From contig JASIBJ010000657.1 of the NCBI GenBank assembly GCA_030045215.1, forward strand, positions 1-11,059: a stretch of DNA of 11,059 nucleotides. The letters are read 5' to 3'. The notes below the pieces were generated by a model. It was not told where the DNA came from and did not search any database. It saw nothing but the letters and a program-made list of their open reading frames with translations. This stretch comes from Streptosporangiaceae bacterium. Lineage in GTDB: Bacteria > Actinomycetota > Actinomycetes > Streptosporangiales > Streptosporangiaceae. Shown one piece after another: positions 1 through 6,984 of the stretch. A program made the position numbers and the translations under genes. Numbering within the stretch: the stretch's first letter is position 1; every line of letters begins with the position of its first letter.

Positions 1-1965
1 TATCACGAGGTGAAGGGCGAGCACGACGGAATTCCGCTGGGCATCTACTGTCGTCAGTCGCTGGCGACGTACCTGGACCCGGATGAGCTCTTTGAGATCA
101 CCGGGCAAGGACTCGACTTTTATCACCGCGCGTTCGGCCTGCGGTATCCCTTCGGGAAGTACGACCAGCTCTTCGTGCCCGAGTTCAAGGCGGGCGCGAT
201 GGAAAACGCCGGCTGCGTGACATTCCTCGAGGACTACGTGTTCCGCTCCAGGGTCACCGATTCCGAACGGCAGGAGCGGGCCGAGACGATCCTGCACGAG
301 ATGGCGCACATGTGGTTTGGCGACATGGTGACGATGAAGTGGTGGGACGACCTATGGCTGAACGAGTCGTTTGCCACCTGGGCCAGCTTGGCCGCCATGA
401 CCGAGGCGACCCGGTGGCCGGACGCGTGGACCTCGTTTGCGCAGGGATCCAAGGCGTTCGCGTACCGGCAGGACCAGCTGCCCTCCACTCACCCGATCGC
501 CGCGGACATCCCCGACATCCAGGCCGTGGAGGTCAACTTCGACGGCATCACCTACGAGAAGGGCGCGTCGGTCCTCAAGCAACTCGTCGCCTACGTGGGC
601 CAGGGCAACTTCCTGGCGGGCGTGCGCGACTACTTCGCCAAGCACGCCTGGGGCAATGCGACGCTGACCGACCTGCTGGCTTCGCTGGAGCAGGCGCGAG
701 CGGGGAAGAGCAGCCGCGACCTGGCCGCCTGGTCGAAGTCCTGGCTGGAGACGGCGGGGGTCAACACGCTCCGGCCCAGCTACGAGGCCGACGAGGACGG
801 CGCGTTCACGAGGTTCGCGGTGCTCCAGGAGGCACCGGCCAGCCATCCCGAGCTGCGACCGCACCGGATCGCCATCGGCCTGTACGACCGAGGAGCCCAG
901 GGAATCCAGCGCCGGCTGAGCCATGAGGTCGACATCGACGGCGCCGTCACCGAGGTGCCTCAGCTCGTCGGTCAGGCCCGGCCCGACCTGATCCTGGTCA
1001 ACGACGAGGACCTGACCTACGCCAAGATCCGGCTCGACGACCGCTCGCTGCGCACCGTGGTCGGCGGCATCAGCGAAATTATCGCGTCCCTGCCCGCCAC
1101 GCTCTGCTGGGCCGCGGCCTGGGACATGACCAGAGACGCGGAGATGAGCACGCAGGACTACCTCGCCCTCGTCGGTTCGGGCGCGCTATCCATCACCGAG
1201 ATCCCGGTGCTCGAGCGCGTCCTGCTGCAAGCCGGCCTAGCGTTGCGCCGGTACGCAGACCCGGACTGGCGGGCGGAGGCGCTGACCACCTATGACGACG
1301 CGCTGCGCAGCTGGCTGCTGGCCGCCGAGCCCGGCTCCGACCGGCAGCTTGCCTTCGCCCAGGCGCTCGCCGGGGTGGCCGTCACCAGGACCGGCCTGGG
1401 CCTGCTGTCCGGCCTCCTCGACGGCTCGGCCACCATCGACGGGCTCGTGGTCGACACCGAGTTGCGCTGGCAGCTGCTGCGGCGCCTGGTCAGTCGCGGG
1501 ATCGCCGGGCCGGACGCGGTCCAGGCCGAACTGACCGCCGACCCGACCGACGCGGGCGAGCGGCACGCCCAGACCTGCCTTGCCGCCGTCCCGACCGCCG
1601 GGGCTAAGGAGCGGGCCTGGGCCGCGATTACCGGCGGTGCGCTGCCGAACGCGATGTTCCGGGCGGCCCTGCGCGGGTTTAGCGACCTGGACCAGGACGA
1701 ACTCCTTGCGCCCTACGCGCAGAGGTTCTTCGACGCGTTGCCCGCGATGTGGAGCGACGGCGCCTCCGACATGGCGCAGTTCTTCGTCAGGATCGGATAC
1801 CCGGCCAGCGTGATCAGCCAGGAAGCCATTGACGCGACCACCGCCTATATCGACCGGGCCCGCCCCGCCCCGGCGCTGGCCCGGCTGCTCTCGGAGGGCC
1901 GCGACGATGTTGTCCGTGCGCTGCGCTGCCGGGAGTGCTCCGTCCGGATGAGCCAGCAGCGGTAG
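1..1965 (+). CDS. pepN: Aminopeptidase N (M1 family zinc metallopeptidase), 5'-truncated by window edge
   Basis: The reading frame is open from base 1, so the N-terminus (about 200 residues of a usual 840-860) lies outside the window; the GTG at 10 is internal, not the start. The product is a cytoplasmic zinc exopeptidase that removes N-terminal residues from peptides. The M1 substrate-binding motif GAMEN is encoded at 193-207. The zinc motif HEMAH is at 295-309, and the third zinc ligand Glu (in NES) is at 364-366, giving the exact HExxH-x18-E spacing. The following WGNATLTDL and W-rich stretches are typical of the family. The remaining ~400 residues form the helical ERAP1-like C-terminal domain, ending in an RALRCRE segment that resembles the C-termini of Streptomyces-type PepN. 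The gene converges on malQ with a 30-base gap. No frameshift or lost catalytic residue is visible. Family assignment is very secure; the physiological substrate is not shown. Confidence 0.96.
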   Translation, partial: YHEVKGEHDGIPLGIYCRQSLATYLDPDELFEITGQGLDFYHRAFGLRYPFGKYDQLFVPEFKAGAMENAGCVTFLEDYVFRSRVTDSERQERAETILHEMAHMWFGDMVTMKWWDDLWLNESFATWASLAAMTEATRWPDAWTSFAQGSKAFAYRQDQLPSTHPIAADIPDIQAVEVNFDGITYEKGASVLKQLVAYVGQGNFLAGVRDYFAKHAWGNATLTDLLASLEQARAGKSSRDLAAWSKSWLETAGVNTLRPSYEADEDGAFTRFAVLQEAPASHPELRPHRIAIGLYDRGAQGIQRRLSHEVDIDGAVTEVPQLVGQARPDLILVNDEDLTYAKIRLDDRSLRTVVGGISEIIASLPATLCWAAAWDMTRDAEMSTQDYLALVGSGALSITEIPVLERVLLQAGLALRRYADPDWRAEALTTYDDALRSWLLAAEPGSDRQLAFAQALAGVAVTRTGLGLLSGLLDGSATIDGLVVDTELRWQLLRRLVSRGIAGPDAVQAELTADPTDAGERHAQTCLAAVPTAGAKERAWAAITGGALPNAMFRAALRGFSDLDQDELLAPYAQRFFDALPAMWSDGASDMAQFFVRIGYPASVISQEAIDATTAYIDRARPAPALARLLSEGRDDVVRALRCRECSVRMSQQR

Positions 1966-1995
1966 CCGCCGCCCGGACTCGCCAGACAGCCGGCG

Positions 1996-3870
1996 TCAGC
2001 GGCCCTGGGCAGCGGCGACCGTGTCGCGGAGCAGCGGGATGCCTGGCAGATCGTCCAGCAGTACCCCGCGGCCGGCGGCGTCGCAGAGCGGGATCTGCCA
2101 GTTCGGGTACTCAGTGGACGTGCCAGGGATGTTCTGGGTCCTGACGTCGCCAACGGCGTCGGCCAGGGAAACACCTATGAGCAGCGAAGGCGTCCGGCCC
2201 AGGTACCCGTAGAGCGCAACCGTGAACTCCGCCGGGCCGGGCGGGGCACCTGCGGCCGGCAGGAGCCCTTCCCGCTGGAGGGCCGCGCGCCAGCTGGCGA
2301 GGGCGGCCCGGGAGTCGCTTCGTTCCCGCTCCACCGGCTGCGCCAGCAAGCCGAGGTTGGCGCGGACGGTCACCTGCTCGCCCGTAACGAAGCCGGCGAC
2401 CGGGGGCACGTCATGCGTGCCCACCGTGGCCATGCACGCCCGGCGCCAGAGGGCGGGCCGCAGAGGCTCGCCGCGGCGGTCGCGGGCAAACCAGAGCATC
2501 ATCGTGCCGAGGATGTTGTAGTCGGCCAGGTGCGTGCGTATCCACCGGTCGACCGTGCCGAGGTCCTCGCCGATCGCGACGGCCCCGGCGCTGGCGGCCG
2601 CGCCGGCCAAGGCCCCGACGGTCGCGCGGTGGTCGTAGCTGACGTAGGCGCCCTGGTCGGGCCGGCGGCCGGCCGGGATCCACCACAGCCGGGTCAGGCC
2701 CATCACATGATCGACCCGGAGCCCGCCCGCGCGGCGCAGCGACGCGGCAAACAGGTCAGCCAGCGGAAGGTAGCCCGCCGCCGCGAGCCGCCGCGGATGC
2801 CAGGGCGGCTGCCCCCAGTCCTGGCCGAGCTGGTTGAAGCCGTCCGGCGGCGCGCCCACGCTCACCCCCGAGACCAGCAGCTCGGGGTGAGCCCACACGT
2901 CCGCCCCGCCGGGACTCACCCCGACCGCGAGGTCGTGGATGATGCCATGCGACATGCCCGCGTCGCGCGCCGCCCGCTGTGCCGCCGCGAGCTGCTGGTC
3001 ACATTGCCACTGCAGCCACGCATGGAACGTGGCGGCCCGGCGCAACGCCGGCTGGCTGGCGACGTCGGCCAGGCCGGCGGCCGGAGTCGCGCACGCGGCC
3101 GGCCACGTCCGCCAGTCCGCGCCATTCTGCTCTGCCAGCGCGCACCAGGCTGACCAGCTGTCCAGCTCCTGGCCGCGCTCGGCGCGGAACTCGTCGAACT
3201 CCGCCTGCCGGGCCGGGCTGAGCCCGACCTGGCTGACGAGCTCCAGGGCTTCCCGCTTGGCCCGCCAGACGGCATCCCTGTCGATCAGGTCGGCCGTGGC
3301 GTTGCTGGCCCGCAGGGGCGCGGCGAGCTGCTCGGTCCGGCGCCGCTCGGCGTCGGTGAGCTGGCGGTACTCCGCGATGTCCTCGACCCGCAGGTACAGC
3401 GGGCTGGTGAACATCCTGGTCATCGGCAGGTAGGGCGACGGGCTGATCGGCGGGAGCGGCTCGGCCGCGTGCAGCGGGTTCACCAGGACAAAGCCCGCAC
3501 CGAGTTCGCGGCCGCTCCAGGCAGCCAGGTCGGTCAGGTCATGCAGGTCGCCGTGGCCCCAGGAGCCCAGCGACCTGAGCGAGTACAGCTGAACCGTGAA
3601 TCCCCACGTCTTGTGCTCGGGCAGATCGGGGATGCCGGTGGGGACGTGGCGATGGCTCACGTCGCTGGACGTGCCCTCGGTCCTGGCCGGATTTCCGGAG
3701 CCGACCGGGTCTCCGGCGCAGGCGCCGGCCGTCGCGTCGGCTCGGTCGAGCGCGGCCAGCAGGGCCTCAAGAGTCTCGATCGGCACCTCGATGCGCTCGT
3801 GCCGCCAGTTCTGGTAGACGGGCGCGATGCCGACCGCCTTCGCACGACGGATGATCTCTGGATCGGGCAC
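1996..3870 (-). CDS. malQ: 4-alpha-glucanotransferase (amylomaltase, GH77)
   Basis: This cytoplasmic enzyme transfers alpha-1,4-glucan segments between malto-oligosaccharides, releasing glucose, in maltose/glycogen metabolism. The 624-residue product starts at a GTG (3868-3870); an in-frame TGA lies 15 codons upstream, with no better start between. Residues 1-42 match the short N-terminal helical segment of actinobacterial MalQ. The GH77 barrel begins near residue 89 (WGFTVQLYSLRS, SWGHGDLHDL). Catalytic residues visible by motif are the nucleophile Asp387 in RVDHVMGL, the acid/base Glu435 in IGEDLGTV and the transition-state stabiliser Asp487 in GTHDVPP. GAYVSYDH and FNQLGQDWGQPPW motifs are also present. 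Actinobacterial MalQ is often about 700 residues with a beta-sandwich after the first helices. Here only about 45 poorly conserved residues occupy that place, so that domain seems to be missing. It lies downstream of the MurG-like gene on the same strand, but the 94-base gap suggests it may have its own control. Confidence 0.95.
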   Translation of the reverse strand: MPDPEIIRRAKAVGIAPVYQNWRHERIEVPIETLEALLAALDRADATAGACAGDPVGSGNPARTEGTSSDVSHRHVPTGIPDLPEHKTWGFTVQLYSLRSLGSWGHGDLHDLTDLAAWSGRELGAGFVLVNPLHAAEPLPPISPSPYLPMTRMFTSPLYLRVEDIAEYRQLTDAERRRTEQLAAPLRASNATADLIDRDAVWRAKREALELVSQVGLSPARQAEFDEFRAERGQELDSWSAWCALAEQNGADWRTWPAACATPAAGLADVASQPALRRAATFHAWLQWQCDQQLAAAQRAARDAGMSHGIIHDLAVGVSPGGADVWAHPELLVSGVSVGAPPDGFNQLGQDWGQPPWHPRRLAAAGYLPLADLFAASLRRAGGLRVDHVMGLTRLWWIPAGRRPDQGAYVSYDHRATVGALAGAAASAGAVAIGEDLGTVDRWIRTHLADYNILGTMMLWFARDRRGEPLRPALWRRACMATVGTHDVPPVAGFVTGEQVTVRANLGLLAQPVERERSDSRAALASWRAALQREGLLPAAGAPPGPAEFTVALYGYLGRTPSLLIGVSLADAVGDVRTQNIPGTSTEYPNWQIPLCDAAGRGVLLDDLPGIPLLRDTVAAAQGR

Positions 3871-3911
3871 CCATCCATGATCGGCCCGGCCTCGGCTGCG
3901 GTGGTGACCGG

Positions 3912-3950
3912 GTCAGCCACTGGTGGCCCGGTCAGCCACTGGTGGGCCCG
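3912..3950. repeat. Tandem imperfect direct repeat with internal dyads, upstream of malQ
   Basis: Two adjacent copies of a 19/20-base unit, GTCAGCCACTGGTGGCCCG (3912-3930) and the same with one extra G (3931-3950), fill the gap between the MurG-like gene and malQ. Each copy contains the near-palindrome GCCAC-TG-GTGGC. The pair is flanked by GACCGGG (3906-3912) and CCCGGTC (3947-3953), which are inverted with respect to each other. The copies end 42 bases before the malQ start. This could be a double operator for a malQ regulator, a weak transcription-attenuating structure, or a simple local duplication. The sequence alone does not decide between them. Confidence 0.6.
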
Positions 3951-3964
3951 GTCGGTGCATCTAG

Positions 3965-5056
3965 CTACGTGCGCCGGTGCCGTGACTTCGCCATGCCCGC
4001 GACCTCTTGGGCGACCGACCTGGCGGCACGATGCGCGTCACGGCCGGCCGCCACGCCGCGGCCGGCCACGTCGGCCGCAGGAATCAGGCTCACGCACGCG
4101 TCGACGAGTCCGCCGGCGAGGTGCTCGTCGTCGGGCAGCACGACGCAGGCATGCGACGTGGCGTACAGGTCGGCGTTCACGATCTGGTCGCCGCGGCTGA
4201 CCGACAGCGGCAGCGGGATGAGGACAGCGGGCTTACCGAGAGCGTCCAGTTCGGCCAGCGTGGTGGCGCCGGAACGCCCGATGACCACGTCCGCCAGCCA
4301 CAGCGCGTCGGCCATGTCCTCGTTCAGGTACTCGAACTGGTAATAGCCGGATGTGCCCTGCAGGCTGGCGTCGACGTTATTCGGTCCGCACACGTGCACA
4401 ACCTGGAACTCCTTGAGCAGCGCATCGAGCCTGGCCCGGACCGCGTCGTTGATCCGGACCGAGCCACTGCTGCCGCAGAAGACCAGCAGCACGCGCCCGC
4501 CGGGCGCGAGGTCGTGCTTGGCCCTGAACCGCTCGGCATCGGCGGTCTCCAGGTCATCACGTACCGGCAGGCCGGTGCAGACCGGCTTCAGTCGCCGGCT
4601 CCTGAGCCGCGTGGTCTCGCTCGTGGTGAGCACCTTCGTGGCGAACCTGGCCAGAATCCGGTTGGCCAGGCCGAGTGATTCGTCCGACTCGTGGATAGCG
4701 AACGGGACCCGGTTCACCCAGGCACCGATGGCGACCGGCACGGACACGTAGGCGCCCTTGCACAGCAGGACGCTGATCCGCTCCCGGCGGACGGCCACGA
4801 TCGCGGCGACGATCCCCCACGACACCACGAACGGCAGCGTGAGGTTGCGCCAGGACCGGTACCGCCGCAGACCAGCGGCCGGCAACGCCACGAACCGCAG
4901 GCCAGCCTGGGTGGCCAGGCGCTCCTCGATGCTGCCGGCCCGGCCGAAGAAGACCAGGTCTTCGTGACCACGCCGACGAAACTCCGCGGCTACCGCTAGC
5001 GCCGGGACCACGTGGCCCGCACTGCCGCCGCCGGTCACGCCTACCCTGAGCGACAC
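3965..5056 (-). CDS. murG: MurG-family glycosyltransferase (stand-alone, Firmicutes-like variant)
   Basis: The 363-residue protein has the full length and two-domain GT-B layout of MurG, which adds GlcNAc from UDP-GlcNAc to lipid I on the cytoplasmic membrane face to make lipid II. The start is a GTG (5054-5056), leaving the expected few residues before the glycine-rich loop GGGSAGHV (9-16). Further motifs are KGAYVSVPV (100-108), IHESD with GLANRILARFA (121-139), CGSSGS (194-199), GYYQFEY (237-243), RSGATTLAE (261-269) and SRGDQIVNA (287-295). From memory, HESD, QFEY and SRGDQ are characteristic of clostridial/Bacillus MurG rather than the actinobacterial dcw enzyme, and a Cys replaces the first Gly of the usual GGS loop. 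No mur, fts or mra genes adjoin it, so it is probably a second MurG paralogue; the acceptor may be lipid I or another polyprenyl-linked sugar. The family is secure, the exact reaction inferred. The gene diverges from the DUF4037 gene. Confidence 0.85.
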   Translation of the reverse strand: MSLRVGVTGGGSAGHVVPALAVAAEFRRRGHEDLVFFGRAGSIEERLATQAGLRFVALPAAGLRRYRSWRNLTLPFVVSWGIVAAIVAVRRERISVLLCKGAYVSVPVAIGAWVNRVPFAIHESDESLGLANRILARFATKVLTTSETTRLRSRRLKPVCTGLPVRDDLETADAERFRAKHDLAPGGRVLLVFCGSSGSVRINDAVRARLDALLKEFQVVHVCGPNNVDASLQGTSGYYQFEYLNEDMADALWLADVVIGRSGATTLAELDALGKPAVLIPLPLSVSRGDQIVNADLYATSHACVVLPDDEHLAGGLVDACVSLIPAADVAGRGVAAGRDAHRAARSVAQEVAGMAKSRHRRT

Positions 5057-5062
5057 CGGGCG

Positions 5063-5068
5063 ATGCTA
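5063..5068 (-). promoter_or_regulatory. Predicted extended -10 box giving a possibly leaderless murG-like transcript
   Basis: On the minus strand the sequence TGC-TAGCAT matches the actinobacterial -10 pattern TAnnnT preceded by the extended TGn element. Only six bases separate it from the GTG start of the MurG-like gene, which is the spacing that puts transcription initiation at or next to the start codon. No Shine-Dalgarno-like sequence is present before that GTG, consistent with leaderless translation. No convincing -35 hexamer is seen. This is a motif match only. Confidence 0.35.
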
Positions 5069-5182
5069 GCACTTCGGCGGCCGCTGCGGGGTTTTGTCCG
5101 TATTACGGGCACGGGCCGGCGGGAAAGCGGGCGGGGGAAAATGGCTTGCCCAGCCGCGCCGCGCGCGGCAGGCTCGGCCCAG

Positions 5183-6337
5183 ATGACCCCCGCCTTCATT
5201 CCCGGCACCGATCTGGCCCGGCGGTTTTACGTCGAGCAGGTCCGGCCGCTGCTCGATGAGCACTTTCCCGGCCTCCCGCATTCGGCGGCGCTGATCGGCC
5301 CCGGCTCGGAGGTGCTGGGCTTCGACTCGGCCCGGTCCACCGACCACGACTGGGGACCGCGACTCCAGCTCTTCCTGGCCGACACCGGCACCGGAGAGCC
5401 GGCCGCGGTCAGCGCCATGCTCACCGAACGGCTGCCCGCGGAGTTCCTCGGCTACCCGACGGTCTTCCCCGCCTCTGGGGCGGCCGGAGAGGCGCCCTCG
5501 CACTGGGTCACGGTGGCCGGGCTGCGTGGCTGGCTCACGCACCGGATCGGCTTCGACCCGCTTGGGCCCGTGAAGCACATACGGCCCATCGGCACTGGGC
5601 CGACCGAGCGGGTCCAGGGCAACTCGCTGCAACTGCGCGACTGGCTCGCGACGCCCACCCAGGTCCTGGCCGAAGTGACTGGCGGCGCGGTGTTCCACGA
5701 CGGGCTCGCGCCGGTGCCTGGCTGCGGCGGCGGGCTGGCGGCGGCCAGGACGGCGCTGGCCTGGTACCCACACGACGTGTGGCTGTACATCCTGGCCTGC
5801 CAGTGGCAGCGGATCGATCAGGAAGAGCCCTTCCCCGGCCGGTGCGCGGAGGCCGGCGACGACCTCGGCTCGGCGCTCATCGCCGCACGGCTCGCGCGCG
5901 ACCTTGTCAGGCTTGTCCTGCTGATGCAGCGCCGCTACCCGCCCTACAGCAAGTGGCTGGGCAGCGCGTTCGCCCGGACTCCGGCCGCGGCCGGCCTGCA
6001 GCCGCTGCTGACCGCCGCCGTAACCGCGACCACCTGGCCCGATCGCGAGCAGAACCTGTCCGCGGCCTGCGAGAGCGCCGCCCGGCTGCACAACCAGCTC
6101 GGGCTGACTGCGTACATCGACCCGTCGGTACGGCCGACCTTCTACGACCGGCCCTACCCGGTGCTCGGGGCGGCCAGGTTCACCCGCGCGCTCCGAGACG
6201 CGATCTCCGACGTACAGATCAGGGCACTGCCGCTCACCGGCGCGGTCGACCAGTTCATCGACAGCACCGACGCGATCAACGACCGGGCGCTGCTGCGGGG
6301 CGCGGTGGCCGCCGAGATGACGCCGTCGGCCGGCTGA
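5183..6337 (+). CDS. DUF4037 domain-containing protein with nucleotidyltransferase-like N-terminus
   Basis: The function is unknown. From the ATG at 5183 the product has 384 residues and begins MTPAFIPGTDLARRFY, as DUF4037 proteins do. The frame is open upstream and an ATG at 5141 would add 14 residues; it follows a G-rich run (5131-5137) but the added residues look non-conserved, so 5183 is preferred. The conserved N-terminal block has G41-S42, then STDHDWGPRLQLF with Asp54 and Asp56. This hG[GS]...DxD pattern is that of the nucleotidyltransferase superfamily, suggesting nucleotide binding or transfer with a metal. The DUF4037 part includes WYPHDVW (194-200) and a helical segment with RYPPYSKWLG (251-260), recalling the helical C-terminal part of kanamycin-type nucleotidyltransferases. 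No signal peptide or membrane segment is seen, so it is probably cytoplasmic. It is transcribed away from the MurG-like gene across 126 bases and ends before a strong hairpin. I see no clear promoter for it. Confidence 0.85.
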   Translation: MTPAFIPGTDLARRFYVEQVRPLLDEHFPGLPHSAALIGPGSEVLGFDSARSTDHDWGPRLQLFLADTGTGEPAAVSAMLTERLPAEFLGYPTVFPASGAAGEAPSHWVTVAGLRGWLTHRIGFDPLGPVKHIRPIGTGPTERVQGNSLQLRDWLATPTQVLAEVTGGAVFHDGLAPVPGCGGGLAAARTALAWYPHDVWLYILACQWQRIDQEEPFPGRCAEAGDDLGSALIAARLARDLVRLVLLMQRRYPPYSKWLGSAFARTPAAAGLQPLLTAAVTATTWPDREQNLSAACESAARLHNQLGLTAYIDPSVRPTFYDRPYPVLGAARFTRALRDAISDVQIRALPLTGAVDQFIDSTDAINDRALLRGAVAAEMTPSAG

Positions 6338-6410
6338 ATGTCGAGGAGGCCGTCGAGCCGCTGGCCGGCTCCGGACGAAATTAGCGTCGGGGAAGCTACC
6401 GATATTTAAC

Positions 6411-6450
6411 GGCGCTAGGCCGAAGCCGCCTGTCTCGGCTTCGGCGCGCC
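6411..6450. terminator. Bidirectional hairpin terminator between convergent genes
   Basis: A perfect 10-base inverted repeat, GCCGAAGCCG (6419-6428) and CGGCTTCGGC (6436-6445), has a 7-base loop. It is extended by a further 5-base pair set, GGCGC (6411-6415) with GCGCC (6446-6450), leaving TAG (6416-6418) as a bulge. It lies between the stop of the DUF4037 gene and the stop of the small membrane-protein gene, where a terminator serving both directions is expected. The minus-strand exit is moderately T-rich (TTAAATAT); the plus-strand exit has no clear T-run, as is common in actinomycetes. Confidence 0.75.
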
Positions 6451-6458
6451 GGGTCTCC

Positions 6459-6971
6459 CTAAAAGTCCTCCGCCGGCCGCGGGGTGAGTGCCCGGCCGAG
6501 CCAGTAGCCCACGAGCACCTGGACCACCGCGATCCCCAGGGTCAGCAGGAAGCCGGCCGACGCGTGCGCGGGCAGGCCGAGCAGCGCGGCGACCTCCCGC
6601 GCGACCGGCTTGTACGGCTGCCCGTCACCGACCGTCTGCCACAGCAGCGGAATTCCCCAGCCCGCCAGCGCCATCGCGGCGACGGCCGGCACCGCGATGA
6701 GCGCGCGCCAGCCGCCGATCCGGTTCGCCAGCCCGGCGGCCAGGCCGGCGGCGAACGGCACGAGCCACCAGCCGAGCTCCGCGCCGCCGAGGATCGCCAG
6801 GGCACCGAGGATCAACGCCAGTAGCCAGGCGGAGGCCGGGCCGCGGCGCCGGCTGCGAGCGAACGACGGCCGGAACGGTACTCGCGGCGGTCTCTCGTGG
6901 ACGCCCTTCACGCGAAGACGGCCGAGCCGGTAGGAGCCCGGCCGGCCAAGGCGCTTGAACTCGGTTGTCAT
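6459..6971 (-). CDS. Small four-helix membrane protein of unknown function
   Basis: I do not recognise a family. The chosen ATG (6969-6971, MTTEFKRLGR) gives 170 residues and lies 13 bases after the acylase stop. An in-frame start at 7091 would overlap the acylase by over 100 bases and add a low-complexity Arg-rich leader, so it is rejected. Residues 1-46 are strongly basic (many Arg/Lys, a run RSRRR near 40) and presumably cytoplasmic. Four hydrophobic segments follow at about 47-63, 67-83, 89-110 and 138-159, then a short polar tail ending PAEDF. By the positive-inside rule both termini should be cytoplasmic. The close spacing to the penicillin acylase-family gene implies co-transcription and perhaps a role in its membrane handling, but that is inference from context alone. 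No catalytic motif is visible. Confidence 0.75.
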   Translation of the reverse strand: MTTEFKRLGRPGSYRLGRLRVKGVHERPPRVPFRPSFARSRRRGPASAWLLALILGALAILGGAELGWWLVPFAAGLAAGLANRIGGWRALIAVPAVAAMALAGWGIPLLWQTVGDGQPYKPVAREVAALLGLPAHASAGFLLTLGIAVVQVLVGYWLGRALTPRPAEDF

Positions 6972-6984
6972 CCCGCCAGCCCGA

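Noticed and set aside
1966..1995. Possible terminator between pepN and malQ
   Set aside because: Only 4-base inverted matches (CGCC...GGCG) were found in the 30-base gap, too weak to call.
2413..3153. 246-codon open frame on the + strand within malQ
   Set aside because: It is antisense to an intact GH77 domain and has no recognisable protein features.
3469..4200. 243-codon open frame on the + strand spanning the malQ/murG-like gap
   Set aside because: It runs antisense across two well-supported genes and through the tandem repeat, ending in an Arg-rich stretch. It is not a plausible protein.
5012..5182. N-terminal extension of the DUF4037 protein back to ATG 5012 (57 extra residues)
   Set aside because: It would overlap the start of the divergent MurG-like gene and add a Gly/Arg-rich leader. 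The conserved FIPG...RRFY region starts right after the ATG at 5183.
5066..6091. 341-codon open frame on the - strand
   Set aside because: It is antisense to the DUF4037 gene and runs across the divergent promoter region. The product is low-complexity Arg/Gly-rich, whereas the + strand product has recognisable conserved motifs.
6338..6409. Tiny 23-codon frame (ATG directly after the DUF4037 stop) containing AGGAGG at 6344-6349
   Set aside because: The AGGAGG lies inside the frame rather than before its start, no ATG or GTG follows it at ribosome-binding distance, and the peptide has no recognisable feature.
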